Origin: Alsobacter ponti
GTDB taxonomy: Bacteria; Pseudomonadota; Alphaproteobacteria; Rhizobiales; Beijerinckiaceae
NCBI RefSeq assembly: GCF_024294805.1
Contig: NZ_JANCLU010000004.1
Span: 1 to 64,000, forward strand
Reading direction: 5' to 3'
Length of the DNA: 64,000 nucleotides
The number at the start of each line of letters is the position of its first letter. Positions within the stretch are counted from its first letter, which is position 1. Below are positions 11,858 to 20,861 of the stretch, one piece after another. The notes under the pieces were generated by a model. It did no database searches. It had not been told where the DNA came from and was given only the letters and a program-made list of their open reading frames with translations. The position numbers and the translations under genes are program-made.

Positions 11858-13390
11858 ATGAACGCCCCCGTCCTCAACGCGCCGCGCGTCGTGCGGCTCA
11901 ACGCCGCCGACAACGTGGTCGTCGCGGTCGATCCGATCGAAGCCGGCGCGACGGTGGAAGGGATCGCCGCCCGCTCGCGCGTCATGCGCGGGCACAAGAT
12001 GGCCACCGCGGCCATCCCCACCGGCGCGCCGGTGCTGAAGTTCGGCCAGGTGATCGGCTTCGCGGCGCTCGACATCGCGCCGGGCGAGTGGGTCCACGAG
12101 CACAATGTCGAGATGCACGCCTTCGCGCGCGACTACCGCTTCGCCGAGGGCGCGCGCCCGGAGGAGGTGCTGCCGGTCGAGATGCAGGCCACCTTCCAGG
12201 GCTATCGTCGCGCCAACGGCAAGGTTGGCACGCGCAACTACATCGCCATCCTCACCTCGGTGAACTGCTCGGCGACGGTGGCGCGCTTCATGGCCGAGGA
12301 GATCGTGCGCTCGGGCGTGCTGCGCGACTATCCCAACATCGACGGCGTCATCCCGCTCGTGCAGGGCGGCGGCTGCGCGCTCGACGTCAAGGGCGAGGGC
12401 TACGAGGTGCTCAAGCGCACCCAGTGGGGCTACGCCACCAACCCGAATGTCGGCGGCGTGGTGATGGTGGGGCTCGGCTGCGAGGGCTTCCAGATCGGCC
12501 GCTGGAAGGACGCCTACAACGTGCAGGAGAGCGACACCTTCCGCACCATGACGATCCAGGAGACCGGCGGCACGCGCAAGACGGTCGCCGCCGGGGTTGA
12601 GGCGATCCGCGCCATGCTGCCCAAGGTCAACGCGGTGCGCCGCGAGACGACGCCGGCCTCCGAGCTGATGCTGGCCCTGCAGTGCGGCGGCTCTGACGGC
12701 TATTCGGGCATTACCGCCAACCCGGCGCTGGGCGCGGCGGTGGACGAGCTGGTGCGCCATGGCGGCACCGCCATCCTCTCCGAGACGCCGGAGATCTACG
12801 GGGCCGAGCACCTGCTCACCTACCGCGCCGCCACCCGCGAGATCGGCGAGAAGCTGGTCGGCATGATCCGATGGTGGGAGGACTACACCGCCCGCAACAA
12901 GATGGAGATGAACAACAACCCGTCTCCCGGCAACAAGCTGGGCGGGCTCACCACCATCCTGGAGAAGTCGCTGGGCGCGGCGGCCAAGGGCGGCACGCGG
13001 ACGATGACCGGCGTCTACCACTACGCCGAGCCGGTCGACGCCAAGGGCTTCGTGTACATGGACACGCCCGGCTACGATCCCGTCTCCGCCACCGGCCAGG
13101 TGGCGGGCGGCGCCAACGTGCTGTGCTTCACGACCGGGCGCGGCTCGGCCTATGGCTGCAAGCCGACGCCCTCGATCAAGCTCGCCACCAACAGCGACAT
13201 CTACCGCCGCATGATCGACGACATGGACATCAACTGCGGCGACATTCTCGACGGTGTCTCCATCGAGGAGAAGGGCCGCGAGATCTTCGCCAAGGTGCTG
13301 GCCGTGGCCTCCGGCGAGCGCTCCAAGTCCGAGGAGCTGGGCTACGGCGACGCCGAGTTCGTGCCCTGGCAGATCGGCGCCACCATGTGA
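11858..13390 (+). CDS. UxaA/altronate dehydratase-family sugar-acid dehydratase
   Basis: A 510-residue protein: N-terminal SAF-type domain (about residues 12-90, with GHKMATAAIPTGAPV and the HEHNVE segment) followed by the large UxaA/GarD catalytic domain (GKVGTRNYIAIL, VQGGGCALD, MLALQCGGSDGYSGITANP, RGSAYGCKPTPSIKLATN). Family members dehydrate aldonic/aldaric acids such as altronate or galactarate to 2-keto-3-deoxy acids using Fe2+. GGAGGAAACC gives a strong ribosome site. Placement after a CUT2 importer suggests the imported compound is a sugar acid or is converted to one. Which acid cannot be decided from the sequence. Confidence 0.9.
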   Translation: MNAPVLNAPRVVRLNAADNVVVAVDPIEAGATVEGIAARSRVMRGHKMATAAIPTGAPVLKFGQVIGFAALDIAPGEWVHEHNVEMHAFARDYRFAEGARPEEVLPVEMQATFQGYRRANGKVGTRNYIAILTSVNCSATVARFMAEEIVRSGVLRDYPNIDGVIPLVQGGGCALDVKGEGYEVLKRTQWGYATNPNVGGVVMVGLGCEGFQIGRWKDAYNVQESDTFRTMTIQETGGTRKTVAAGVEAIRAMLPKVNAVRRETTPASELMLALQCGGSDGYSGITANPALGAAVDELVRHGGTAILSETPEIYGAEHLLTYRAATREIGEKLVGMIRWWEDYTARNKMEMNNNPSPGNKLGGLTTILEKSLGAAAKGGTRTMTGVYHYAEPVDAKGFVYMDTPGYDPVSATGQVAGGANVLCFTTGRGSAYGCKPTPSIKLATNSDIYRRMIDDMDINCGDILDGVSIEEKGREIFAKVLAVASGERSKSEELGYGDAEFVPWQIGATM

Positions 13391-13393
13391 GCC

Positions 13394-13419
13394 GGCGGGA
13401 GGCCGCGCCGCCTCCCGCC
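13394..13419. terminator. Bidirectional hairpin between convergent genes
   Basis: GGCGGGAGGC (13394-13403) and GCCTCCCGCC (13410-13419) are perfect complements with a 6-base loop, exactly between the convergent UxaA and ppk2 stops. No T-run follows on either strand, so it may be a Rho-independent-like stop or an mRNA 3' end protector. Confidence 0.65.
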
Positions 13420-13423
13420 CCTC

Positions 13424-14254
13424 TCAATAGGCCTGCCGCACCAGCGTCACCGGGTGCAGCGGGTCGCGGTAGTCGCCCGGCTTCTGGCGCTTGGGCAGCT
13501 TGATCTTCTCGCGCTTCACCTTGTCGTAGGGCACCGTGTCGAGGATGTGCCGGATGATGTTGAGGCGCGCGCGCCGCTTGTCGTCCGACGGCACCACGAT
13601 CCACGGGGCCCATTGCGTGTCGCTGTTCTGGAACATGTCGTCGCGGGCGCGCGAATAATCGTACCAGCGCGTGTAGGACTTGAGGTCCATCGGCGAGAGC
13701 TTCCACACCTTGCGGGGGTCGTCGATGCGGTCCTTGATGCGCCGCGTCTGCTCGTCCTCGCTCACCTCCAGCCAGAACTTGATGAGGATGATGCCGGAAT
13801 CCACCATCGCCTTCTCGACCTTCGGGACGGCCGAGAGGAACACCTGCGCCTCGGCCTCGGTGCAGAAGCCCATCACCCGCTCGACGCCGGCGCGGTTGTA
13901 CCAGCTGCGGTCGAAGATCACGACCTCGCCGCCGGCCGGCAGGTGCGGCAGGTAGCGCTGCACGTACATCTGCGATTTCTCCCGGTCGCTCGGGGCGGGC
14001 AGGGCGATGACGCGGAAGGTGCGCGGGCTCACCCGTTCGACGATGGCCTTGATCGCGCCGCCCTTGCCGGCCCCGTCGCGGCCCTCGAACACGATGCAGA
14101 CCTTGAGCCCTGCGTGCTTCACCCATTCCTGCATGGCGACGAGTTCGCCGTGCAGGCGGCGCAGCTCCTTCTCGTAGGCCTTGCCCGACATCGGGCCTTC
14201 GTTCTCGGCGGGCTTGTCGTTCTTCACCTTCTCGTTCTTCGCCTTGGCGCTCAT
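13424..14254 (-). CDS. ppk2: Polyphosphate kinase 2 family protein
   Basis: A 276-residue PPK2. Walker A is EGRDGAGKGG (residues 57-66) and Walker B/lid start is VIFDRSWYNRAGVERVMGF with Asp115. It transfers phosphate between polyphosphate and nucleoside di-/triphosphates, usually favouring NDP phosphorylation. The N-terminus is Lys/Asn-rich. Its ATG overlaps the sulP stop by four bases (ATGA), so translation is coupled. It is the last gene of the pta-ackA-orf161-DUF3141-fabI-sulP-ppk2 run, which makes a role in phosphoryl-energy supply under stress plausible (inference). Confidence 0.95.
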   Translation of the reverse strand: MSAKAKNEKVKNDKPAENEGPMSGKAYEKELRRLHGELVAMQEWVKHAGLKVCIVFEGRDGAGKGGAIKAIVERVSPRTFRVIALPAPSDREKSQMYVQRYLPHLPAGGEVVIFDRSWYNRAGVERVMGFCTEAEAQVFLSAVPKVEKAMVDSGIILIKFWLEVSEDEQTRRIKDRIDDPRKVWKLSPMDLKSYTRWYDYSRARDDMFQNSDTQWAPWIVVPSDDKRRARLNIIRHILDTVPYDKVKREKIKLPKRQKPGDYRDPLHPVTLVRQAY

Positions 14255-15978
14255 TCCCGTGCTCCCCTCTCCAATCCGTCTCCCGCCGGCGCGCCGCTGG
14301 CGTCGCCGGCCGAAAGGTAGCGGTCGATCGCCGCCCGCGCGTTGAACAGCAGCCGCTCGCGGCCGAGGCGCCGGTCGAAGCCGGCGCGGCGCACCGCCTC
14401 CAGCGCGTCCGGATTGAGCGCCGCGATCCACACGACCGCCCCCGCCTCGGTCGCTCGCTGTTCGCCCTCCATCAGCATTTGCAGCGCCGAATACTCGATG
14501 TCCGGCACCCGGCTCATGTCGAGCACCACCACGCGCGGCCGGTGTTCGCGCACCAAAGCGGTGACGCGGTCGGCGACGGCCTGGGCGTTGAGGAAGAACA
14601 GCCGCCCCTCCGGGCGCAGGATGAGCAGCCCCTCGAAGGTCTCGTCGTCGGCGTGCTCGGGCGAGAGCGGGCGCAGCACGTCGGCGCCGCGCTTGCGGCC
14701 GATGATCGAGACTCGCGGAAACGCCGTCTGGCTGCCGAGCCCGATCAGCGACAGCACGATGGCGGCGACGATGCCCTGCAGCGTGCCGAAGACGAGCACG
14801 CCCAGCGCCGCCGCCACCGCCCATTGGAACTCCATCCTGCGCACGCGCAAAATGTCGCGGAACTCGCCGAGCTTGATGAGCGGCACGGAATAGACGATCA
14901 CGACGGCCGCGAGCGTCGCGTTCGGCAGCAGGCCGAGCAGCGGCGACAGCAGCAGCATGGTCGCGGCGGCGAGGCCGGCCGTCACCAGCGAGGCGGTCTG
15001 CGAGACGCCGCCGGCAACGCGCACGACGCCCGTCTGCGAGGTGCCCCCGCCCGCCGGCATCGCCCCCAGCACGGCCCCGGCGACGTTGGCGAGGCCGGTG
15101 GCGGTCAGCTCCTGCGCCGGGCGGATCGCCGGGTCGCCGCTGCGCCAGAAGGCCCGCCCCGCCGCGATGGTCTCCGTGAAGCTCATCAGCGCGATGCCCA
15201 ACGCGCCGGGCAGCAGCGCCAGCGCCAGCGACGGGTCCGGCAGCGTCAGAGAGGGCAGCCCGGTGGGGATGAAGCCGACCGTCGACACGCCGCGCGAGGC
15301 GAGGCCGAGCAGGCCGGCGGCGGCGATCGCCCCGCCCACGGCGAGCAGCGGCGCGGGGGCGCGCGGCGCGAAACGCTCGAGCCCGACCAGCACCGCCAGC
15401 GTCGCCGCCGCGACCGCGAGCGTCGGCCCGGACGCCTCCGGCATATGCCGGGCGAGGCTCAGCAGGTCCGCGAAGAAGCCGTGCTTCTCGATGTGCAGGC
15501 CGAGCAGCTTGGGAAGCTGGTCGACGACGATCACCAGCCCGATGCCCGCCTTGAACCCCGTGAGCACGGGCGCGGAGATGAAGTTGGCGAGAAATCCGAG
15601 CCGCAGATAACGGGCGACGATGAGGATGAGGCCGACAAGGGCGGTCAGCGTCGCAGCGGCCGTGGCGACGCGCGCCGGGTCGCCGTCCGGCGCGACCAGC
15701 GCGATCTCCGCGCCGGTGAGGATGGCGATGGTGGTGGTCGAACTCACGCTCAGCACGCGCGAGGAGCCGAGCAGGCCGTACACCAGCATCGGCACGAGTG
15801 CGGTGTAGAGGCCGACCGCCACGGGCAGGGTCGCCACGGTGGCGTAGGCCATCGCCTTGGGGATGACCACCGCGCCGGCGGTCAGCCCGGCGACGAGGTC
15901 GGCGCGGCCCCAGACGAGCCCGGCCGCCCACCCCCGTTCCACGCCCGCCCTCCCGGCCGCCCCGCCTTGCGCGCTCAC
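14251..15978 (-). CDS. SulP family anion transporter with STAS domain
   Basis: A 575-residue membrane protein. About the first 400 residues hold the SulP transport domain (hydrophobic helices, ITGAEIAL-like and GFKAGIGLVI segments), and the C-terminal ~120 residues form a STAS domain with VVVLDMSRVPDIEYSALQML. Members carry sulfate, bicarbonate, dicarboxylates or other anions; the substrate cannot be assigned. It starts 34 bases after the fabI stop and overlaps ppk2 by four bases, so it is part of the seven-gene run. The pairing with a polyphosphate kinase hints at an anion linked to energy or pH balance, such as bicarbonate or sulfate. Confidence 0.92.
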   Translation of the reverse strand: MSAQGGAAGRAGVERGWAAGLVWGRADLVAGLTAGAVVIPKAMAYATVATLPVAVGLYTALVPMLVYGLLGSSRVLSVSSTTTIAILTGAEIALVAPDGDPARVATAAATLTALVGLILIVARYLRLGFLANFISAPVLTGFKAGIGLVIVVDQLPKLLGLHIEKHGFFADLLSLARHMPEASGPTLAVAAATLAVLVGLERFAPRAPAPLLAVGGAIAAAGLLGLASRGVSTVGFIPTGLPSLTLPDPSLALALLPGALGIALMSFTETIAAGRAFWRSGDPAIRPAQELTATGLANVAGAVLGAMPAGGGTSQTGVVRVAGGVSQTASLVTAGLAAATMLLLSPLLGLLPNATLAAVVIVYSVPLIKLGEFRDILRVRRMEFQWAVAAALGVLVFGTLQGIVAAIVLSLIGLGSQTAFPRVSIIGRKRGADVLRPLSPEHADDETFEGLLILRPEGRLFFLNAQAVADRVTALVREHRPRVVVLDMSRVPDIEYSALQMLMEGEQRATEAGAVVWIAALNPDALEAVRRAGFDRRLGRERLLFNARAAIDRYLSAGDASGAPAGDGLERGARE

Positions 15979-16012
15979 CTCGGACCCCCTCCCCGCCGGC
16001 CGCTCCGCGCCG

Positions 16013-16795
16013 CTACGCCATGATGCTCAGCCCGCCGTCGACATAGACCGTCATGCCGGTCAGCCGGCGGGCGTAGGGCGTCGCGAGATAGGCGGTGGTG
16101 ACGCCCACGTCGTCGATGTCGACCAGTTCGCCTACCGGCGCGCGCGCGGCGGCCTCGGCGAGCAGCAGGTCGAAATCCTTCAGCCCCGACGCGGCCCTCG
16201 TCTTCAGCGGCCCCGGCGACACGGCGTGGACGCGGATCTGGCGCTCGCCGAGCTCGTGCGCGAGGTAGCGCACGCAGCTTTCCAGCGCCGCCTTCACCGG
16301 GCCCATCATGTTGTAGTTCGGCACGACGCGCTCGGCGCCGAGATAGCTCATGGCGAACAGCGTGCCGCCCTTGTCCATCAGCGGCTCGGCCAGCCGCGCC
16401 ATGCGCACGAAGGAATGGCACGACACGTCCATCGCCAGCGCGAAGCCCTCGGCCGAGCAGTCGAGGACGCGGCCCTGGAGGTCTTCCTTCGGCGCGAAGG
16501 CGATGGAGTGCAGCGCGCAGTCCAGCCGTCCCCAGCGCTGCCGGATCAGCTCGAACACGGCCTCGAGCTGGCCGGGAACGGACACGTCGCACGGCGCGAA
16601 GATCTCCGCGCCGAGCTCCTGCGCCAGCGGCTCCACGAAGCGCCGCGCCTTGTCGTTCAGGTAGGTCACCGCGAGGTCCGCGCCGAGCTTGCGGAAGGCG
16701 CGGGCGCAGCCATAGGCGATGGAGTGCTCGTTGGCGATGCCGAGCACCAGCACCTTGTCGCCGAGCAGCGGCTGGCCGTGAGGAAGCTCGATCAT
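16013..16795 (-). CDS. fabI: Enoyl-ACP reductase, FabI type
   Basis: A 260-residue SDR-fold protein with the FabI signatures GIANEHSIAYG (NAD-binding), CDVSVPGQ, LHSIAFAPKEDL, and the catalytic pair Tyr161-x6-Lys168 (YNMMGPVK) plus Tyr151. It reduces trans-2-enoyl-ACP with NADH in fatty acid synthesis. It is embedded in a stress/energy operon rather than a fatty acid cluster and overlaps the DUF3141 gene by four bases, so it may be a second, specialised FabI acting with the PHA-synthase-like neighbour (inference). Residues of the active site look intact. Confidence 0.92.
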   Translation of the reverse strand: MIELPHGQPLLGDKVLVLGIANEHSIAYGCARAFRKLGADLAVTYLNDKARRFVEPLAQELGAEIFAPCDVSVPGQLEAVFELIRQRWGRLDCALHSIAFAPKEDLQGRVLDCSAEGFALAMDVSCHSFVRMARLAEPLMDKGGTLFAMSYLGAERVVPNYNMMGPVKAALESCVRYLAHELGERQIRVHAVSPGPLKTRAASGLKDFDLLLAEAAARAPVGELVDIDDVGVTTAYLATPYARRLTGMTVYVDGGLSIMA

Positions 16796-19113
16796 GCGCG
16801 CGCCCTCCGGCCCGCCTTGCGCCGCGCGCCCGCGGCGAGCGCCACGATCTTGCCGGAGTCGCCCGCCGGGGCCGCCGGCCCGAGCCGCACCCTCAATTCG
16901 TCGAGCAGGACGCGCTGGGCCTCGTTGAGGTCGGCCTGCGCCGCGATGGCCTCGAACACGGCGAGCGCCCGCGCGCGGTCGCCGGCGTCCGGCATCAATT
17001 GCCCGAGCGTGTCCAGCGCGACCTCGGGCGCGAACTCGACGATGGCCGATTGCTGGCCCACGCGCCGGCGCAGCTCGTCGGGGTTGACGCCGGTGATGCC
17101 GAGGCCCCGCCCCAGCAGGCCGTGGCTGGCGCGCATCGCCGAGAGCCTGCGCCGTCCCGTGCCCGCCTTCACGGCCATCAGCGCCATGCGGACGATGGCG
17201 TCGTGGAAGTCGCCCTTGGCGGCATTACGGATGGCCTCGCGGACGCGCTGCGCGCCGGCGACCTCGCCGCGCGCCTCGTCCGTCTCTTCGGCTTCGGTCG
17301 CCGCGTCCCCGTAGAGGCTCATGTGCCCGTAGATCGAGAAGAAGAGATATTCGGCCATGGCGTCGCGCATCGCGCGCGCCAGTTCCAGGCCCTGGCTGGC
17401 CATCGACGCCGCCCACGCCTCGCCGAGCGCCGCCGGGCCCGTGTCGTCGCGCGGCGCGCGGTTCACCCGCGCCAGTTCCGCCGCGCCCTTCACCGGCCCC
17501 ATCGCGGGGTTGAGGCTGGACAGCGCCCAGCGTTGCAGCCTCAGCGGATGGAAGGCGCGCGCCATCGCCGCCGCCTGGGGGATCACCGCCGCCTTGAGCC
17601 AGGGATGCACGACGCTTTCGTAGAACGCCTCGTTCATGCGCGAGACGCGGTCGACCGATCCGAACGGGATCTCGTCGACGCGGTCGTATTTCTGCATGGC
17701 GCGGAGGTCTTCGACGCGGCGCTCCGTGAGGTGCACGTCGAAGCTAGGCGCGCCGCCCGCGTCGCGCGTCTCCTCGATCTGCATGGCGTAGAGACCGGGC
17801 GGCAGCGCCTCGATCTGCTGCAGCACCTCGACGATCTGGGCGTGTTCCTTGCGGGCGACGCCGCCGGACACGAAGATGCCGAGGTGGCCGACGCTATGGT
17901 GCATGAGGCCGACGATGACCTGGCCGTTGGCCTTCAGCGCCTCGGTGGTGGGGTAGAGGTCGGCGACCCAGTTGATGGCCTGCTGGGGTGGGGTGATGTT
18001 GTCGCCCAGCGAGGCGAAGACGATGATCGGCGAGCGGATTTCCCGCAGGTCGAAGGCGCGGCCTTCCGACCACTCCGCGTCGCCCTTCGCCAGCCGGTTG
18101 CCGACGAACAGGTTCTCGACGATCCACTTGATCTCGTTGCGGTTCATCAGGAAGTAGCCGCCCCACCAGCGCTCGAACTCGAGGAAGCGCGGCGGCTCGC
18201 TGTCGACCTTCGACCACAGCGTGTAGGGCTTGTCGACGAGCGTGTTGGCGGGGTTGGCGTTCTCGAAATTCTCGACGAGGTAGGCTCCGTCGAAGATGCC
18301 GCCGCCGAGATCGCTGGCGAGCAGGGCAGGCCAGACGCCGCCGAGCACGCCGCCCGAATAGCGCATCGGGTTCTCGTCGTCGTTGCCAGCCCAGTACGAC
18401 ATCGGCGCGCCGGCGATGACGATGGGGCCCACGACATCGGGCTCCAGCGCGCCGATCAGCATCGCCGCCCAGCCGCCCTGGCAGTTGCCGATGAGGACGG
18501 GCCGGCCGGCGCGCGGATGGCGCGCGTGGACGATGCGCAGGAACTCGGCTTCCGCGCGCGACACGTCGGCGAGGGTTTGGCCGGGCTCGGGGTCCGGGAA
18601 GAATGAGACGAAATAGACCGGGTGGCCGGCCTTCAGCGCCACGCCGACCTCCGAGTCCTGCTTGAAGCCGCCGATGCCGGGGCCGTGCCCGGCGCGCGGG
18701 TCGATGATGACGAAGGGCCGCTTCGTCAGGTCGGCGACCGCCACGTCCTTCGGCAGAATGCGCAGCAGGCAGTAATTGACCGGCCGGGCGAAGCTGCGCG
18801 CGTCGGCGACGGTCTCGTAGGCGAAATGCAGCAGCGGCGGCTTGCCGGCCTTCTCGTGCTCCAGCCAGTCGTCGCCGCGCTGGCGCAGCGTGTCCCAGAA
18901 CAGCGCCGCGCGCTGCCCGAAGTCGACCCAGTAGGACGCCGCGTCCTTCCACGCCGTCGTGGGGTCGAGCGCACGCGCGGACACGCCTTCCAGCAGGCGG
19001 GCGGCAGCCTCCTGGCTTGACCGCATATAGGCCGCGAACGCCTCCTGAAGACGCTCGTGGAAGATCCGCGCGAGGCGCGGCCCGAGTTCGGCGGGCGTGG
19101 TGGGCGTCGGCAT
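16792..19113 (-). CDS. DUF3141 protein, PHA-synthase-like alpha/beta hydrolase
   Basis: A 773-residue protein matching the DUF3141 family. The N-terminal ~110 residues are helical, as in PhaC. The alpha/beta-hydrolase core carries a PHA-synthase-type lipase box, G-N-C211-Q-G-G, with a candidate Asp at about 370 (SLGDNITPP) and His at about 408 (VGHLGIF): a complete Cys-Asp-His triad set as in polyhydroxyalkanoate synthases. The C-terminal ~300 residues are an extra helical domain ending in a basic tail. It overlaps fabI by four bases. Actual polymerase or acyl-transfer activity is unproven. Confidence 0.85.
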   Translation of the reverse strand: MPTPTTPAELGPRLARIFHERLQEAFAAYMRSSQEAAARLLEGVSARALDPTTAWKDAASYWVDFGQRAALFWDTLRQRGDDWLEHEKAGKPPLLHFAYETVADARSFARPVNYCLLRILPKDVAVADLTKRPFVIIDPRAGHGPGIGGFKQDSEVGVALKAGHPVYFVSFFPDPEPGQTLADVSRAEAEFLRIVHARHPRAGRPVLIGNCQGGWAAMLIGALEPDVVGPIVIAGAPMSYWAGNDDENPMRYSGGVLGGVWPALLASDLGGGIFDGAYLVENFENANPANTLVDKPYTLWSKVDSEPPRFLEFERWWGGYFLMNRNEIKWIVENLFVGNRLAKGDAEWSEGRAFDLREIRSPIIVFASLGDNITPPQQAINWVADLYPTTEALKANGQVIVGLMHHSVGHLGIFVSGGVARKEHAQIVEVLQQIEALPPGLYAMQIEETRDAGGAPSFDVHLTERRVEDLRAMQKYDRVDEIPFGSVDRVSRMNEAFYESVVHPWLKAAVIPQAAAMARAFHPLRLQRWALSSLNPAMGPVKGAAELARVNRAPRDDTGPAALGEAWAASMASQGLELARAMRDAMAEYLFFSIYGHMSLYGDAATEAEETDEARGEVAGAQRVREAIRNAAKGDFHDAIVRMALMAVKAGTGRRRLSAMRASHGLLGRGLGITGVNPDELRRRVGQQSAIVEFAPEVALDTLGQLMPDAGDRARALAVFEAIAAQADLNEAQRVLLDELRVRLGPAAPAGDSGKIVALAAGARRKAGRRARA

Positions 19114-19162
19114 GGCTGTCTCCCTCGACGGATCGGACGCGGCGCGGACGGGACGTCTCCGG

Positions 19163-19648
19163 TTACTGGCGGCTCTCGCCCCAGGCGAGGAAGAAGCCGA
19201 CGTCGCCGGGAAGCCCGCCGGGCCACTCGATGATCATCGCCTTGAGGCGGAAGCCGCCGGCGCGCAGATGGTCGCGCCACAGTTCGTAGGCCTGGCGCGG
19301 CCGGCCGGTCAGCGTGTCGGGCCAGCCGGCCTCGTTGTTGTTGATGGCGCGGCCGCCGTCCGTGCACAGCGCGGTGGGGAAGCGCATCACCATCAGCTCC
19401 GACTGGCCGGTCTCGGCCGTCTTCTTCATGCGCAGGGTGAGCGAGCTCATCACCTGCTTGAGGAATTCCGGCGTCACCTTGATGGGCTCGGAGAGCGTCT
19501 TGATGAGGTCCTTGCGGGCCTTGTCGGCGGCCTCCATCGAGGACACCGCGCTCGACGCCTTGGCCATCTGCATCTGCGTCATGTAGCTGCGCAGGTCGTC
19601 GGCGGACATGAAGGATTCGTTGGCCAGTTCGGTGGTGGCGGCGGACAT
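19163..19648 (-). CDS. Conserved hypothetical protein next to DUF3141 and ackA
   Basis: A 161-residue protein I do not recognise. Residues 1-100 are predicted helical, Met/Ala/Lys/Ser-rich and soluble, with no signal peptide or membrane segment; residues ~100-161 are richer in Trp, Gly and Phe (PGGLPGDVGFFLAWGE end). AGGAGAG lies at good spacing before the ATG at 19648. It sits 17 bases after ackA and 49 bases before DUF3141. The helical N-terminal half could mediate binding to a partner or a granule surface, as phasins do, but this is only a thought. Confidence 0.75.
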   Translation of the reverse strand: MSAATTELANESFMSADDLRSYMTQMQMAKASSAVSSMEAADKARKDLIKTLSEPIKVTPEFLKQVMSSLTLRMKKTAETGQSELMVMRFPTALCTDGGRAINNNEAGWPDTLTGRPRQAYELWRDHLRAGGFRLKAMIIEWPGGLPGDVGFFLAWGESRQ

Positions 19649-19665
19649 TTGGTCTCTCCTTTGCC

Positions 19666-20859
19666 TCAAGCGGCGTTGCCGATCAGCGCGCGCATGTGGC
19701 GCGCGACGACGAGTTCCTCGTTGGTGGGGATCACCCAGGCGGACGGACCCGGCCCGCCCGTGATCCTCGGCCCTCCGGCAGCGTTGGCGTCGGGATCGGC
19801 GCGCAAGCCGAGGAACGCCAGCCCGTCCAGCACGGCGGCGCGCGTCGCCGCGTCGTTCTCGCCGATGCCCGCCGTGAAGATCAGCCCGTCCAGCCCGCCG
19901 AGCGCGGCGGCGAGCGAGCCGACCTCGCGCACGATGCGGTAGACGTAGAGCGCGATGGCCTCGCGGGCGTGCGGCTCGCCGGCCTCCTTCGCGCGCAGCG
20001 TCCGCATGTCGTTGGACAGGCCCGATACGCCGAGCAGCCCGCACTGGGAGTAGAGCATCTTCTCCGCCGCGTCGGGCGTCAGCTTCATCTCGCGCAGCAT
20101 GTAGAACACCACCGCGGGGTCGAGCGAGCCGCAGCGCGTGCCCATCATCAGGCCGTCGAGCGCCGAGAAGCCCATCGTCGAGGCGACGCTGACGCCGCCG
20201 CGCAGGGCGCAGGCGCTCGCGCCGTTGCCGAGATGCGCCACGACGACGCGGCCCTTGGCCAGCGCCGGGTCGTACTCGCCCATCACGGAGGCGATGTACT
20301 CGTAGGACAGGCCGTGGAAGCCGTAGCGCCGCACGCCCTGCTCGGTCATGGCGCGCGGGATGGCGAAGAGCTGCGCCAGCTCCGGCTGGGTGCGGTGGAA
20401 CGCCGTGTCGAACGAGGCCACCTGCCTCACGCCGGGCAGGGCCTCCAGCGCGAAGCGGATCGGCCGCAGATTGTGCGGCTGGTGCAGCGGCGCCAGCGCC
20501 ACGAAGCGTTCGAGGTCGTCGACGACGCCGGGGTCGACCAGCACCGGGCCTTCGAAGTCCGGACCGCCGTGGACGACGCGGTGGCCGACGCCGGCGAGGC
20601 TCGCGCCGGCGAACCGGTCGCGCAGCCAGGCGATCAGCCGCCGCAGCGCCTCGTCGTGGCCGCCGCCGGCCGCCTGCCAGCGCTCCTCGCCGACCGTTTC
20701 GCCCCGTCCGTCGCGGGCGACGAAGTGGGCCGTGCCGTCGCCCGCCAGCCCTTCGAAGAGCCCGCGGCAGAGCGGCGTTCCCGGCTCCACGCCGGCGTCG
20801 AAGACCTGGAACTTGAGGCTCGACGAGCCCGCGTTGAGGACGATGTTGAGCGCCGTCAT
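19666..20859 (-). CDS. ackA: Acetate kinase
   Basis: A 397-residue ASKHA kinase with all acetate kinase signatures: N-terminal NAGSSSLKFQVF, VGHRVVHGGPDF, GFHGLSYEYI, VAHLGNGASACAL, and GLIFTAGIGEND. It interconverts acetyl phosphate plus ADP with acetate plus ATP. It starts two bases after the pta stop, so the two enzymes form an acetyl-CoA to acetate route that yields ATP without respiration. It could run in either direction. Being followed by orf161, DUF3141 and fabI is atypical for enteric bacteria. Confidence 0.96.
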   Translation of the reverse strand: MTALNIVLNAGSSSLKFQVFDAGVEPGTPLCRGLFEGLAGDGTAHFVARDGRGETVGEERWQAAGGGHDEALRRLIAWLRDRFAGASLAGVGHRVVHGGPDFEGPVLVDPGVVDDLERFVALAPLHQPHNLRPIRFALEALPGVRQVASFDTAFHRTQPELAQLFAIPRAMTEQGVRRYGFHGLSYEYIASVMGEYDPALAKGRVVVAHLGNGASACALRGGVSVASTMGFSALDGLMMGTRCGSLDPAVVFYMLREMKLTPDAAEKMLYSQCGLLGVSGLSNDMRTLRAKEAGEPHAREAIALYVYRIVREVGSLAAALGGLDGLIFTAGIGENDAATRAAVLDGLAFLGLRADPDANAAGGPRITGGPGPSAWVIPTNEELVVARHMRALIGNAA

Positions 20860-20861
20860 GG

